A stretch of 64,000 nt of DNA from contig NZ_FMYK01000001.1 of assembly GCF_900096915.1 (NCBI RefSeq), positions 372,001 to 436,000 of the forward strand, in the 5' to 3' direction. How positions within the stretch are numbered: position 1 is the first letter of the stretch; each line of letters starts with the position of its first letter. Under the pieces are notes generated by a model. That model was not told where the DNA came from. It made no database searches and saw nothing but the letters and a program-made list of their open reading frames with translations. The stretch comes from Acinetobacter marinus. Lineage in GTDB: Bacteria > Pseudomonadota > Gammaproteobacteria > Pseudomonadales > Moraxellaceae. The translations under genes were made by a program, and so were the position numbers. This document shows, piece after piece, positions 1-7,669 of this stretch.

Positions 1-2
1 GT

Positions 3-614
3 GAAGGTGTAGTGCCTGTGAACTCCACCAAACGAAAAATTTTGCAAAATGAATGGGAGAATAATTGGCAATATGCCCCTAGCATTCAAATCATAGCCAC
101 ACTTTCCGCACTGTTGCACGATCTTGGAAAATCAACGATTGGATTTCAAAACAAATTGACCTCAAGTTCGTTTATAGGCGATCCCTATCGCCACGAATGG
201 ATTTCACTCAAGCTGTTTGAACTTCTCATTGCGGATTGTCCCGACGATAAGGCATGGCTAAATCGTCTACTCAATATTGAACAATGGTTATCCGAGAACG
301 ATATTGCACAACGATTTAAGCAATGCAATCCCGATAAAACCAACATTGCGACTTTGCCACCACTTGCGCAGTGGGTGGCTTGGCTAATCGTGACGCATCA
401 CCGTTTACCGCCAGTACACGAAACATTTTATAAGCCAAGTGAAATTATTCGACTTAAAAATGATCGTATTGCAATCAATAGCACCTTGAGTGGATTTTAT
501 CAACAACTCAGACCAGTTGATTTTTGGGTGAAAAATCCACGGACTTTAGAGGATAAGAGTCAAAACGAAATTATGCCAAAACTTTTGGCAATTCAAGCAA
601 CTGGTGGTTTTTAG
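3..614 (+). CDS. cas3: Cas3 (type I-F Cas2-Cas3), HD-nuclease part; 5' truncated by window, frame ends at a frameshift
   Basis: This frame is open at the window start, so the gene begins upstream, where type I-F Cas3 proteins normally carry a fused Cas2 domain. The visible part is the HD phosphohydrolase/nuclease domain: an LLHDLGK motif sits about 36-40 residues after the GTG at 12, and further histidines follow (RHEW; VTHHR near residue 128). Cas3 is the nuclease-helicase that degrades DNA bound by the Csy surveillance complex. The frame stops at TAG (612-614), where family members continue into the helicase. The continuation is in the +1 frame from 604, so this looks like one gene split by a single extra T at 608-612. 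Whether the split is real, a sequencing error or bypassed by frameshifting cannot be told here. Confidence 0.85.
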   Translation, partial: EGVVPVNSTKRKILQNEWENNWQYAPSIQIIATLSALLHDLGKSTIGFQNKLTSSSFIGDPYRHEWISLKLFELLIADCPDDKAWLNRLLNIEQWLSENDIAQRFKQCNPDKTNIATLPPLAQWVAWLIVTHHRLPPVHETFYKPSEIIRLKNDRIAINSTLSGFYQQLRPVDFWVKNPRTLEDKSQNEIMPKLLAIQATGGF

Positions 615-3198
615 CAAAGCATGGCAAAAGCATATCAAGCGTTGGTCAAATAAAGCGTTGACAGACATTAATTTAATGAAGATTAGCCAAGAAGCCACCG
701 AGCAACAAAAGCCGATACAAGATACCTTTTTACTTTATCTCTCCAGACTTTCCTTGATGATTGGAGACCATAATTATTCTAGCCTAGCTGATACGGACAG
801 CCGTCGTGTTGAGGGCGCTGAGGATTTTAAAACTCTGTCAGCCAATACAGATAAAATAACACGAGAAACCAAGCAACCATTAGATGAACACCTGATCGGC
901 GTTGCCACGTTTACAGCCAAATTTGCACGTCATTTGCCAAATATTGCCACGCAGATGCCAACGCTTGAAAAACATCGAGCGCTTGAGAAGAATACATCGA
1001 TTGAACGATTTGCATGGCAAAATCATGCGTTTAAACTGGCAAAATCATTACAACAAGCCAGCCAAACCGATGGTTTTTTTGGCGTAAATATGGCGTCAAC
1101 AGGTTGCGGTAAAACCATTGGCAATGCACGCATCATGTACGGACTCGCCGATCCGAAAGTTGGCGCAAGATTTACCATTGCATTAGGGCTACGTGTACTC
1201 ACTTTACAGACTGGGCAAAGTTTTCGCCAAGATTTAAATCTGAATGATGAACAGCTTGCGATACTCGTTGGTGGTACAGCCAATAAAAATCTTTTTGAAT
1301 ACAACCAAAAGGATAAACAAAATATTGAAATTATTAATGAGGCTGAATCATCACAACATACTTCACCTGTGTTTGGTAGTGAATCCAGTGAGGAGCTTAT
1401 CGAAGAATGGCTCGATTCAAGCATCGACTATCAAGATTATAGCGAACTCAATATCGATACGATATTGACCGATAACAAAGCACGCCGTTTGCTCTTTTCA
1501 CCGATTGTCACTTGCACGGTTGATCATATCATTCAAGCCAGTGAATGCAAACGTGGTGGGAAATTCATTGCGCCAATGCTCCGCTTACTCAGTAGTGATT
1601 TGATTTTAGATGAGCCAGATGATTTTGACCAAAATGATTTGCCTGCACTCGCTCGGCTAGTTCACTTGGCAGGCGTATTTGGTTCTCGGGTATTGCTCTC
1701 CTCTGCCACACTGACACCTGATTTGATTTCAGGTTTGTATCACGCCTATCTTGCAGGTCGGAATTTATTTAATCAGAGTCAAAATAAATCTTCGCCAACT
1801 GTTGTTTGTGCATGGTTTGATGAGCAAGAAAAAGCCATGATGAGCGTACAATGTGCAGACATAAGTACATTTAATCAAGCACATGAAAAGTTCATTGCCA
1901 AACGCATCGATTTTTTAAAAGTACAGCCTGTTCGTCGCCAAGCAGAAATTTTAGCAATTACAGCAAAATATCATCATGAGAAACAAGCCCAATTTTATGC
2001 TGAACTTGGTCAATCCATCATACAAGGTGCGATACAACTGCATGAACAGCATCATCAGGTCGATGAGGTTTCTACCAAGCGTATCAGCATTGGCTTGGTG
2101 CGTATCGCCAATATCAGCCAACTGACACAAATTGCCCTACAGCTCTTTGCACAATCGAATATTCCAACTGACACACATATTCATTTGGCTTGTTATCATT
2201 CCAAGCAATTATTAGTGCTTCGTAATGCTCTGGAAAATCGTCTTGACCGTATCTTGAAACGTTCCTCATCACAGCCCAATCGCATATTTTCACATTCTGA
2301 AATCCAAAATGCTTTAGCCAAAAGCGATGTAACAAATCATCTTTTTATCGTGTTGGCAACGCCTGTTGCCGAAGTGGGACGGGATCACGATTACGATTGG
2401 GCGATTGTTGAACCAAGTTCGATGCGTTCAATCATACAACTTGCAGGACGTGTTTGGCGACACCGCCCTGAGAAAATTGCCATGAATGCCAATATTCTGC
2501 TTATGCAATACAACATTCGGCATCTACGCAACCAAGGCAAATCGCAAAAAATGCCTGTCTTTGTGCGTCCAGGTTTTGAAACACTTAAATTAAAACCGCA
2601 TAGCTATGATTTATGTGATTTAGTCAGCGAAGCTCAACTGAAAAAAGTCGATGCACAACCACGCATCGCTAAAGATAAAAATCTAAAAAGTAATACGCAA
2701 AATACCATTCAAAGTCTTGCTGAGCTTGAGCATCGTGTCATGGCGAATGTCATGAATAATGCCCAAACCAACTATGTTAATGCTTACTGGCAAGATCACA
2801 GCGCCTCACATCGAGCCAACACACATCTGCAACAGCTGAGCTCTTTTCGAGATAATGCTGGTTTTGCACAAGAAGATTGGTTAGTCATCCCGAATGAGGA
2901 AAGTCCAATTGGTTTTGATGCTTACTATGCCGAAGATGTCTATGCCAATACACTCAACGACTCTACACCGCAAAATCAATCTTTTAAAAATCTCGACTTT
3001 GATTTTGAGCACAGTCAAATCAGCCCATGGCTCAATACCACACTTGAGCAAGCCTTGCTGAACCTACAACAGCACGAACCTGAATACAGCATCAATAGCA
3101 TGGCGATCCGTTATGCCAGCGTATCTTTGGATCGAATAGATAAGCAAAATAGTCGTGGCTGGTTATTTAGTGAATATTTGGGATTTATCAGGCAATGA
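604..3198 (+). CDS. cas3: Cas3 helicase part (type I-F), out of frame with the HD part
   Basis: This is the superfamily 2 helicase portion of type I-F Cas3. Numbering from 604, it shows Walker A STGCGKT (about 165-171), the DEPD box (about 336-339), the SAT motif in LLSSATLTP (about 367) and motif VI QLAGRVWRH (about 612-620), followed by the C-terminal accessory domain. It would unwind and reel in target DNA for the HD nuclease. The apparent GTG start at 604 has no convincing Shine-Dalgarno and is probably not a true start: removing one T from the five-T run at 608-612 joins the upstream frame as ...ATGGF-SKAWQKH. Without that repair or a frameshift, HD and helicase are not on one polypeptide. 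No other disruption is seen to the stop at 3198. Confidence 0.88.
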   Translation: MVFSKAWQKHIKRWSNKALTDINLMKISQEATEQQKPIQDTFLLYLSRLSLMIGDHNYSSLADTDSRRVEGAEDFKTLSANTDKITRETKQPLDEHLIGVATFTAKFARHLPNIATQMPTLEKHRALEKNTSIERFAWQNHAFKLAKSLQQASQTDGFFGVNMASTGCGKTIGNARIMYGLADPKVGARFTIALGLRVLTLQTGQSFRQDLNLNDEQLAILVGGTANKNLFEYNQKDKQNIEIINEAESSQHTSPVFGSESSEELIEEWLDSSIDYQDYSELNIDTILTDNKARRLLFSPIVTCTVDHIIQASECKRGGKFIAPMLRLLSSDLILDEPDDFDQNDLPALARLVHLAGVFGSRVLLSSATLTPDLISGLYHAYLAGRNLFNQSQNKSSPTVVCAWFDEQEKAMMSVQCADISTFNQAHEKFIAKRIDFLKVQPVRRQAEILAITAKYHHEKQAQFYAELGQSIIQGAIQLHEQHHQVDEVSTKRISIGLVRIANISQLTQIALQLFAQSNIPTDTHIHLACYHSKQLLVLRNALENRLDRILKRSSSQPNRIFSHSEIQNALAKSDVTNHLFIVLATPVAEVGRDHDYDWAIVEPSSMRSIIQLAGRVWRHRPEKIAMNANILLMQYNIRHLRNQGKSQKMPVFVRPGFETLKLKPHSYDLCDLVSEAQLKKVDAQPRIAKDKNLKSNTQNTIQSLAELEHRVMANVMNNAQTNYVNAYWQDHSASHRANTHLQQLSSFRDNAGFAQEDWLVIPNEESPIGFDAYYAEDVYANTLNDSTPQNQSFKNLDFDFEHSQISPWLNTTLEQALLNLQQHEPEYSINSMAIRYASVSLDRIDKQNSRGWLFSEYLGFIRQ

Positions 3199-3215
3199 GT
3201 TTTGACACAAAGGAG

Positions 3216-3247
3216 AAAGGCATGAAGTCTGACCTCATGCCTTTTAG
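3216..3247 (+). terminator. Hairpin after cas3, probably bidirectional
   Basis: A perfect 10-bp inverted repeat (AAAGGCATGA / TCATGCCTTT) with a 9-nt loop is followed by TTTT on the + strand. It lies 18 nt after the cas3 stop and immediately beyond the 3' end of the minus-strand mini-array, so it could end both transcripts. The T tract is short on both sides, so efficiency is uncertain. Confidence 0.5.
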
Positions 3248-3321
3248 CGAAGCCACCTGTGCGGTGGGGAACGGAGAATACTATAAATAGTATTTTCTAA
3301 GCTACCACTGAGGTAGGTTTT
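3245..3321 (-). ncRNA. Degenerate two-repeat mini-CRISPR (CreR/CreA-like crRNA-like RNA)
   Basis: Read on the minus strand, 3321-3294 is a repeat-like unit: 5-bp stem CTACC/GGTAG, 5-nt loop TCAGT, then CTTAGAAA, identical to the 3' handle of the main array repeat. After a 21-nt spacer (3293-3273) comes a second unit (3272-3245) with stem CCACC/GGTGG and loop GCACA. The array repeat has stem CCATC/GATGG and loop ACATA. The stem changes are compensated on both sides in both units, which argues for retained Cas6f (Csy4) processing. The second unit has a decayed 3' end (CTTCGCTA), as expected for a last repeat. The first 17 spacer bases match the cas8f promoter next to CC. Inference: a short guide RNA that directs Csy to repress cas8f rather than cut. 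Confidence 0.75.
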
Positions 3322-3323
3322 GA

Positions 3324-3353
3324 ATATTACTGATATACATTTAATTCGTCCAA
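3324..3353 (-). promoter_or_regulatory. Predicted promoter of the mini-CRISPR RNA
   Basis: On the minus strand, TTGGAC (3353-3348) and TAATAT (3329-3324) are separated by 18 nt. Initiation about 7 nt downstream would fall in the first bases of the first degenerate repeat, leaving almost no leader. Assigned by consensus similarity only. Confidence 0.5.
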
Positions 3354-3370
3354 CATTAATGAAATATTTA

Positions 3371-3408
3371 TTAACAACTTATTTTTTTAAATACTATAAA
3401 TAGTATGG
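3371..3408 (+). promoter_or_regulatory. Predicted cas8f (csy operon) promoter overlapped by the mini-CRISPR target site
   Basis: TTAACA (3371-3376) and TATAAA (3395-3400) are spaced 18 nt apart and would start the csy mRNA about 17 nt before the cas8f ATG. The -10 box lies inside ATACTAT-AA-ATAGTAT (3391-3406). Read on the minus strand this is 5'-CC followed by ATACTATTTATAGTATT, which equals the first 17 nt of the mini-CRISPR spacer next to a type I-F PAM. The only other copy of this inverted repeat is the mini-spacer itself (3278-3293), which lacks a flanking CC. Csy bound here would cover the -10 region. Confidence 0.65.
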
Positions 3409-3423
3409 AGTGTTTTTTGATTT

Positions 3424-4845
3424 ATGCTTTACTATGATTCAAAGATCATTGAAATGGTGAAAAATAAAATGAATGAAAAAACGTCCGAACAAGCAAAATC
3501 TGCTATTCCCAACTTTTTACATAGTCAGTTTATGAAAAAGTCGGAAACTGAACAAAAGCAACTTGCTAAAGCAAAAGAAGATGGCGACACCGTAAAAATT
3601 ACCGAATTAGAAACAAGTATTACTGAAATCAAAGAGAAATATCAGCGTGACGCTTGGCTAGATGATGCGGTCAATCGTATGGCAAAACAGCTCAACTTCG
3701 GGACACACATTAGCAAGGGCGTTCATCCCGATGCCAAAGGTGATAACGTCACTTTTAAACCGAACCACGAATTATCGTCATCGATTGTCGGCACACATTC
3801 CGTTCAAAGTGAGTATTTGGATGCCAATGGTAGTGCAGCCGCCCTGCCCTTAGCCACCTTTTTTGATTTTCAGGTGAGTGACGGCATCAAGATTCGTGAT
3901 TTAGTTTTGAGTGACAATAGTGACTTTATTGATTCATTAGCAAGTAATCCTCAGCAAGCGCAGAATTATCATGCAGTTTTTAAAGATACATTGCAGAGTA
4001 GTATTGATCAACCAAGTAGCCACGAGCGTAATAAGCAGACATTGTGGGCGATGAATCCTTACGATTGCTCAAATATTGATGATTTAAAATACATTGCCAT
4101 TGTTCCACTATATCCTTCGGTGCTGACCTTTGAAACCTATCAACGAATCAATCAATTACGCTATTCTGAAGAAAATAAATCTGCTCTAGAAAACCGTTTT
4201 AAAAAAAATGCTGAGCAAAGACCTTATGTCAGTATGCTTAATTTGGCGACGGTAAAACTCGGCGGGACAAAACCACAAAACGTCAGCCAACTGATGAGTA
4301 AGCAAGGCGGACGCAATTATTTATTACCTTCACTTCCACCGATGATCGGACGAGATTTCAACTTTAGGTTATCTAAGTTTAAGCGTTCGATTTTTGATAA
4401 TAATGCACTGATTTATCCAGCACGAGAAGCAATTCAAGATATTTTTGGTGTGATGAAAAAAATTAAGAATACGGTCGATGTGCGTGATACACGTAAAGAA
4501 GCAATTGATAACGTACTACATATTCTTTTTGCTTTAGTGCATAGCATTCGCACGACATTACCTGCAGGTTGGTCAAAAGATTTTGCACTCGATATGCCTT
4601 ACAAATACTGGCTTGATCCAAAGCGTGCTGCCCTGCCTGATGAACAGGAATTTGCCATTGAGCAAGCAAAAGATGACTGGCACGAAATCATTATCAATCA
4701 CTTTGCTGATTGGTTAAATGCTTTGCTTAAACAAGAATTTCCTGAGCAAGCCTCGGATTTTTCCCAAGCAGAACACAAGGAGTGGAAACGTGAAATTGAA
4801 GCCTTGAAAAAACAATACGAACGTGAAGGTCGAGGGATTTTCTAA
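3424..4845 (+). CDS. csy1: Cas8f (Csy1), large subunit of the type I-F Csy complex
   Basis: This 473-residue protein matches the Csy1/Cas8f family, including the conserved stretch LGGTKPQNVSQLMSKQGG and the following LLPSLPP. In the Csy complex it sits at the crRNA 5' handle with Cas5f and reads the CC PAM. An in-frame TGA at 3418 rules out starts upstream of the ATG at 3424; GGAG at 3407-3410 is a somewhat distant ribosome site. A second ATG lies 30 nt further in. The stop overlaps the cas5f start by one base (TAATG), so the two are translationally linked. The upstream promoter region carries the mini-CRISPR target. No disruption is seen. Confidence 0.92.
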   Translation: MLYYDSKIIEMVKNKMNEKTSEQAKSAIPNFLHSQFMKKSETEQKQLAKAKEDGDTVKITELETSITEIKEKYQRDAWLDDAVNRMAKQLNFGTHISKGVHPDAKGDNVTFKPNHELSSSIVGTHSVQSEYLDANGSAAALPLATFFDFQVSDGIKIRDLVLSDNSDFIDSLASNPQQAQNYHAVFKDTLQSSIDQPSSHERNKQTLWAMNPYDCSNIDDLKYIAIVPLYPSVLTFETYQRINQLRYSEENKSALENRFKKNAEQRPYVSMLNLATVKLGGTKPQNVSQLMSKQGGRNYLLPSLPPMIGRDFNFRLSKFKRSIFDNNALIYPAREAIQDIFGVMKKIKNTVDVRDTRKEAIDNVLHILFALVHSIRTTLPAGWSKDFALDMPYKYWLDPKRAALPDEQEFAIEQAKDDWHEIIINHFADWLNALLKQEFPEQASDFSQAEHKEWKREIEALKKQYEREGRGIF

Positions 4846-5819
4846 TGCAAGATCAACAACATCAAAATGAGTTAGCGCAAACAGTTGGCTACATACTATT
4901 TCGTCAAGTACAGATCACTGGCGCCAATAGTATCTCCAGTCCAATCACCTACGGCTTCCCTGCGATTACAGGTTTTTTAGGTGCATTCCACGCCATGTCT
5001 CGCAAGTTACAGGCACATGAGGTATTTAAAGGATTTTCACTGAGTGGTGTTCTACTCGCTTGCCACGATTGTCAGCCACAAGTCTATCGTTCAAGCAAAT
5101 ATAGTAACTACACCTTTAACCAAACACGCAACCCACTTAAGAAAAATGGTGATACTGCATCAATTATCGAAGAAGGCAAATGTCATCTCACCATGTCTTT
5201 TGTGGTTGAAGTGCTTGGTACGGCACATCTGAGTGATGAACAAAGTCACCTATTAGTCAATCAAACCACCCAATGGATTCAACAACAACGCATCGCAGGT
5301 GGCAGTGTGCATGGTCTCTCAAAATACAAGCCTGTAGAATTTTTTCAAAGTCATCAGCTCGATGATGTGATTCCATCGTTGATGCCTGCGTTTGTTTTGA
5401 TGGACGCTCAAGATGACTTTGCACAAATCATTGAAACATTCCAAGACAAATATCCTAATGCAACGGCTTTAGATGCATTACTTGATGTCTGTACCATTCA
5501 CCATATTCCCGAAGCCACAGAAAATGGCGACGTAAAATGGTCTGCAACTTCTGCCAAAACTGGCTACGGTTGGCTTGTGCCGATGCCTATTGGCTATCAG
5601 GGTATTTCAGAGTGCTTTGATGCTGGTGTCATGCAAAATGTACGAAATCCAGAATATCCAAGCCAATATGTTGAAGCCATCTATGGCTTAGGGAAGTGGC
5701 TGTATCCATATCACCTTAAAGCAAATGATCAAATCTCTACGGCATTTTGGCGGTACGAACATGATGCTGAAAAGTCGCTGTATTTGGTACGCCAAAGTGA
5801 TCCTTTTGAATTTGTATAA
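4845..5819 (+). CDS. csy2: Cas5f (Csy2), type I-F Csy complex subunit
   Basis: At 324 residues this has the usual Csy2 length, and its N-terminus (VGYILFRQVQITGANSISSP, then YGFPAITGFLGAFHAM) is typical of the family. Cas5f pairs with Cas8f at the 5' handle of the crRNA and closes one end of the Cas7f backbone. The ATG shares its A with the last base of the cas8f TAA. An 88-nt gap to cas7f holds a small hairpin, GTACC (5840-5844) with GGTAC (5853-5857), which may affect mRNA stability and the relative yield of the abundant backbone subunit; that role is a guess. Confidence 0.92.
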   Translation: MQDQQHQNELAQTVGYILFRQVQITGANSISSPITYGFPAITGFLGAFHAMSRKLQAHEVFKGFSLSGVLLACHDCQPQVYRSSKYSNYTFNQTRNPLKKNGDTASIIEEGKCHLTMSFVVEVLGTAHLSDEQSHLLVNQTTQWIQQQRIAGGSVHGLSKYKPVEFFQSHQLDDVIPSLMPAFVLMDAQDDFAQIIETFQDKYPNATALDALLDVCTIHHIPEATENGDVKWSATSAKTGYGWLVPMPIGYQGISECFDAGVMQNVRNPEYPSQYVEAIYGLGKWLYPYHLKANDQISTAFWRYEHDAEKSLYLVRQSDPFEFV

Positions 5820-5907
5820 AGCGATACCAACCAACCACAGTACCTTATTTTTGGTACAACAACCCCAATCATAATTTTGTAAACAAACCAATACATGGAG
5901 CAATAAC

Positions 5908-6924
5908 ATGAGTAATTTAAAAACAGCAAGCGTTTTGGCATTTGAACGTAACTTAGATATTTCAGATGCATTTTTCTCACAAAGTAATAGCGCTGATGAT
6001 AAAAAACAAATCCTGCCTGTGACTATTTCAGAAAAATCTGTCCGAGGCACGATCAGTAATCGACTCAAAAATGCGATTGCTAACGACCCCGCCAAACTCG
6101 ATGCAGAAATCGAAAAAGCCAATCTACAAAAAGTCGATGCTGCAGCACTGCATGAGGATTGTGATACCTTAATCGCATCATGGAGTTGCAAGGTTTTGCC
6201 TTTTACTGGCAAACCAAATGTCTGTAACGACCGTGATTATCAAAAGGCTTTGGAACAAACTGTACAAGCCTATCTATCAGATCACGGCGTGAGTGAACTG
6301 GCGAAACGCTATGCGACCAATATCGCCAATGCACGTTGGTTATGGCGCAACCGTGTTGGCGCAGAAAAAATTAGTGTGACTGTGAAATGTAAAGTGGATG
6401 GTGAGCAAAAAGTCATGCAGTTTGATGATGCTAAAGCCATTACCCTAAAAAACTTTGATTATACAAATGATCATTTAACAGCGCTTGCCAGTTTGATTGA
6501 ACAAGGGCTAAGCGATAAAGCATTTGTCATTTTATATATCGAAGCCAAAGCCGTCATGGGCTATGGTCAAGAGGTTTACCCTTCTCAAGAATTAGTGCTT
6601 GATACTGGCAAGACCAAAAGCAAAGAGCTGTATAAAATCAATGATAAAGCAGGCATGCATTCACAAAAAATTGGCAATGCCATTCGCACGATTGATACTT
6701 GGTATCCAGATTTTGAAGAAAATCAATTTCCGATTGCCATTGAGCCCTATGGTGCCGTGACCACAATGGGTACTGCATTTCGCCAACCTAAGCAAAAAAT
6801 GGATTTTTATAGCCTATTTGACAAATGGGTACTCAAAGCCGAAGCACCTGAAGTTGAACAACAACATTATGTCATGAGCGTATTAATTCGTGGTGGCGTG
6901 TTTGGTGAAAGTGGTAAGGAATAA
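5908..6924 (+). CDS. csy3: Cas7f (Csy3), crRNA-binding backbone subunit
   Basis: This 338-residue protein matches the Csy3/Cas7f family: the N-terminal SVLAFERNLDISDAFF, the central RYATNIANARWLWRNRVGAE and the later AIEPYGAVTTMGTAFRQP are characteristic. Several copies polymerise along one crRNA to form the Csy backbone. Kinking of every sixth guide base in type I-F complexes is relevant to how the mini-CRISPR guide would pair. The ATG follows TGGAG at a good distance. Cas6f follows after 2 nt, so both are probably on one transcript. Confidence 0.93.
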   Translation: MSNLKTASVLAFERNLDISDAFFSQSNSADDKKQILPVTISEKSVRGTISNRLKNAIANDPAKLDAEIEKANLQKVDAAALHEDCDTLIASWSCKVLPFTGKPNVCNDRDYQKALEQTVQAYLSDHGVSELAKRYATNIANARWLWRNRVGAEKISVTVKCKVDGEQKVMQFDDAKAITLKNFDYTNDHLTALASLIEQGLSDKAFVILYIEAKAVMGYGQEVYPSQELVLDTGKTKSKELYKINDKAGMHSQKIGNAIRTIDTWYPDFEENQFPIAIEPYGAVTTMGTAFRQPKQKMDFYSLFDKWVLKAEAPEVEQQHYVMSVLIRGGVFGESGKE

Positions 6925-6926
6925 TT

Positions 6927-7538
6927 ATGAACTTCTACCAAGAAATCACCATCATTGAACAGGCGGAGATCCCCTTATATTTCATCTGGTCAAAACTCTA
7001 CACCCAACTCCATCTCGCCTTTGTCGAGCAAAAAGACGATGCAGAACAGATTGCTTACGGCGTATCTTTTCCGCAGTATCGTCTGCACGAACAAAAACAA
7101 CTTGGACACTTGGGCAGTAAAATCCGTATCTTTGCCAATAGTCCTGCAGAACTCGAAAAACTCAATTTGCAAAAATGGTTAGATCGACTCGAAGACTATG
7201 TGCATGTCACTCGACCTAGAGATGTTCCGAAGGACAAAATTACTGGATATGCAGTCTATAGCCGTATTCGACCCCTCAAAAATAAGCAGACTCGCATTTT
7301 GCACCAAGCGAAGCGACGCAATATTTCTGTGGAAGAATCGGCAAAGTATTTTGAACTGTTTGCAGAACGCAAGCGTGGTGAGCCATTTATCCAGTTAAAA
7401 AGCCAAAGTAGCAGTGATGTAGATCAGCCAAAGCATGCGTTTAATTTGTACATTTCTAAGCAAAATGTAGAAACTGAACATCTCGGGAAATTTGGAACGT
7501 ATGGTTTAAGTCAAAATTCAACTGTTCCCGAGTTTTGA
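6927..7538 (+). CDS. csy4: Cas6f (Csy4), crRNA-processing endoribonuclease
   Basis: A 203-residue Csy4. His29 in KLYTQLHLAF occupies the position of the catalytic histidine of Pseudomonas Csy4. The C-terminal FGTYGLSQNSTVPEF and the preceding IQLKSQSSS segment also match the family. It cleaves pre-crRNA at the 3' base of the repeat stem, leaving an 8-nt 5' handle (CUUAGAAA here), and stays on the hairpin as part of Csy. It is last in the cas operon, just before the leader and array. The same enzyme would be expected to process the mini-CRISPR between cas3 and cas8f, whose stems are preserved. Confidence 0.93.
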   Translation: MNFYQEITIIEQAEIPLYFIWSKLYTQLHLAFVEQKDDAEQIAYGVSFPQYRLHEQKQLGHLGSKIRIFANSPAELEKLNLQKWLDRLEDYVHVTRPRDVPKDKITGYAVYSRIRPLKNKQTRILHQAKRRNISVEESAKYFELFAERKRGEPFIQLKSQSSSDVDQPKHAFNLYISKQNVETEHLGKFGTYGLSQNSTVPEF

Positions 7539-7669
7539 CCCATTATTTTTTTGACTCTTTAACAGCTTAATAAAATCAATAAGTTATAACATGTGCCAAA
7601 AATTTTGGGTATTTGATACTTTTTAGGGTTAAGGCACTGTTATGGCTTATTTTTTTGTGATAATTTATA
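7539..7669 (+). promoter_or_regulatory. CRISPR leader
   Basis: An AT-rich 131-nt stretch lies between the cas6f stop and the first repeat, on the 5' side of the array as judged by the repeat handle. A TTGACT (7551) and a TTGATA (7613) are present, but no -10 box at ideal spacing could be fixed, so the promoter position is left open. Confidence 0.6.

Noticed and set aside
3327..3356. Nine-residue mini-ORF (MLDELNVYQ) on the minus strand between the target site and the mini-CRISPR, as a possible CreT toxin
   Set aside because: No Shine-Dalgarno, no rare-codon run, and it overlaps the predicted mini-CRISPR promoter. The matched target lies at the cas8f promoter rather than at a separate toxin gene.
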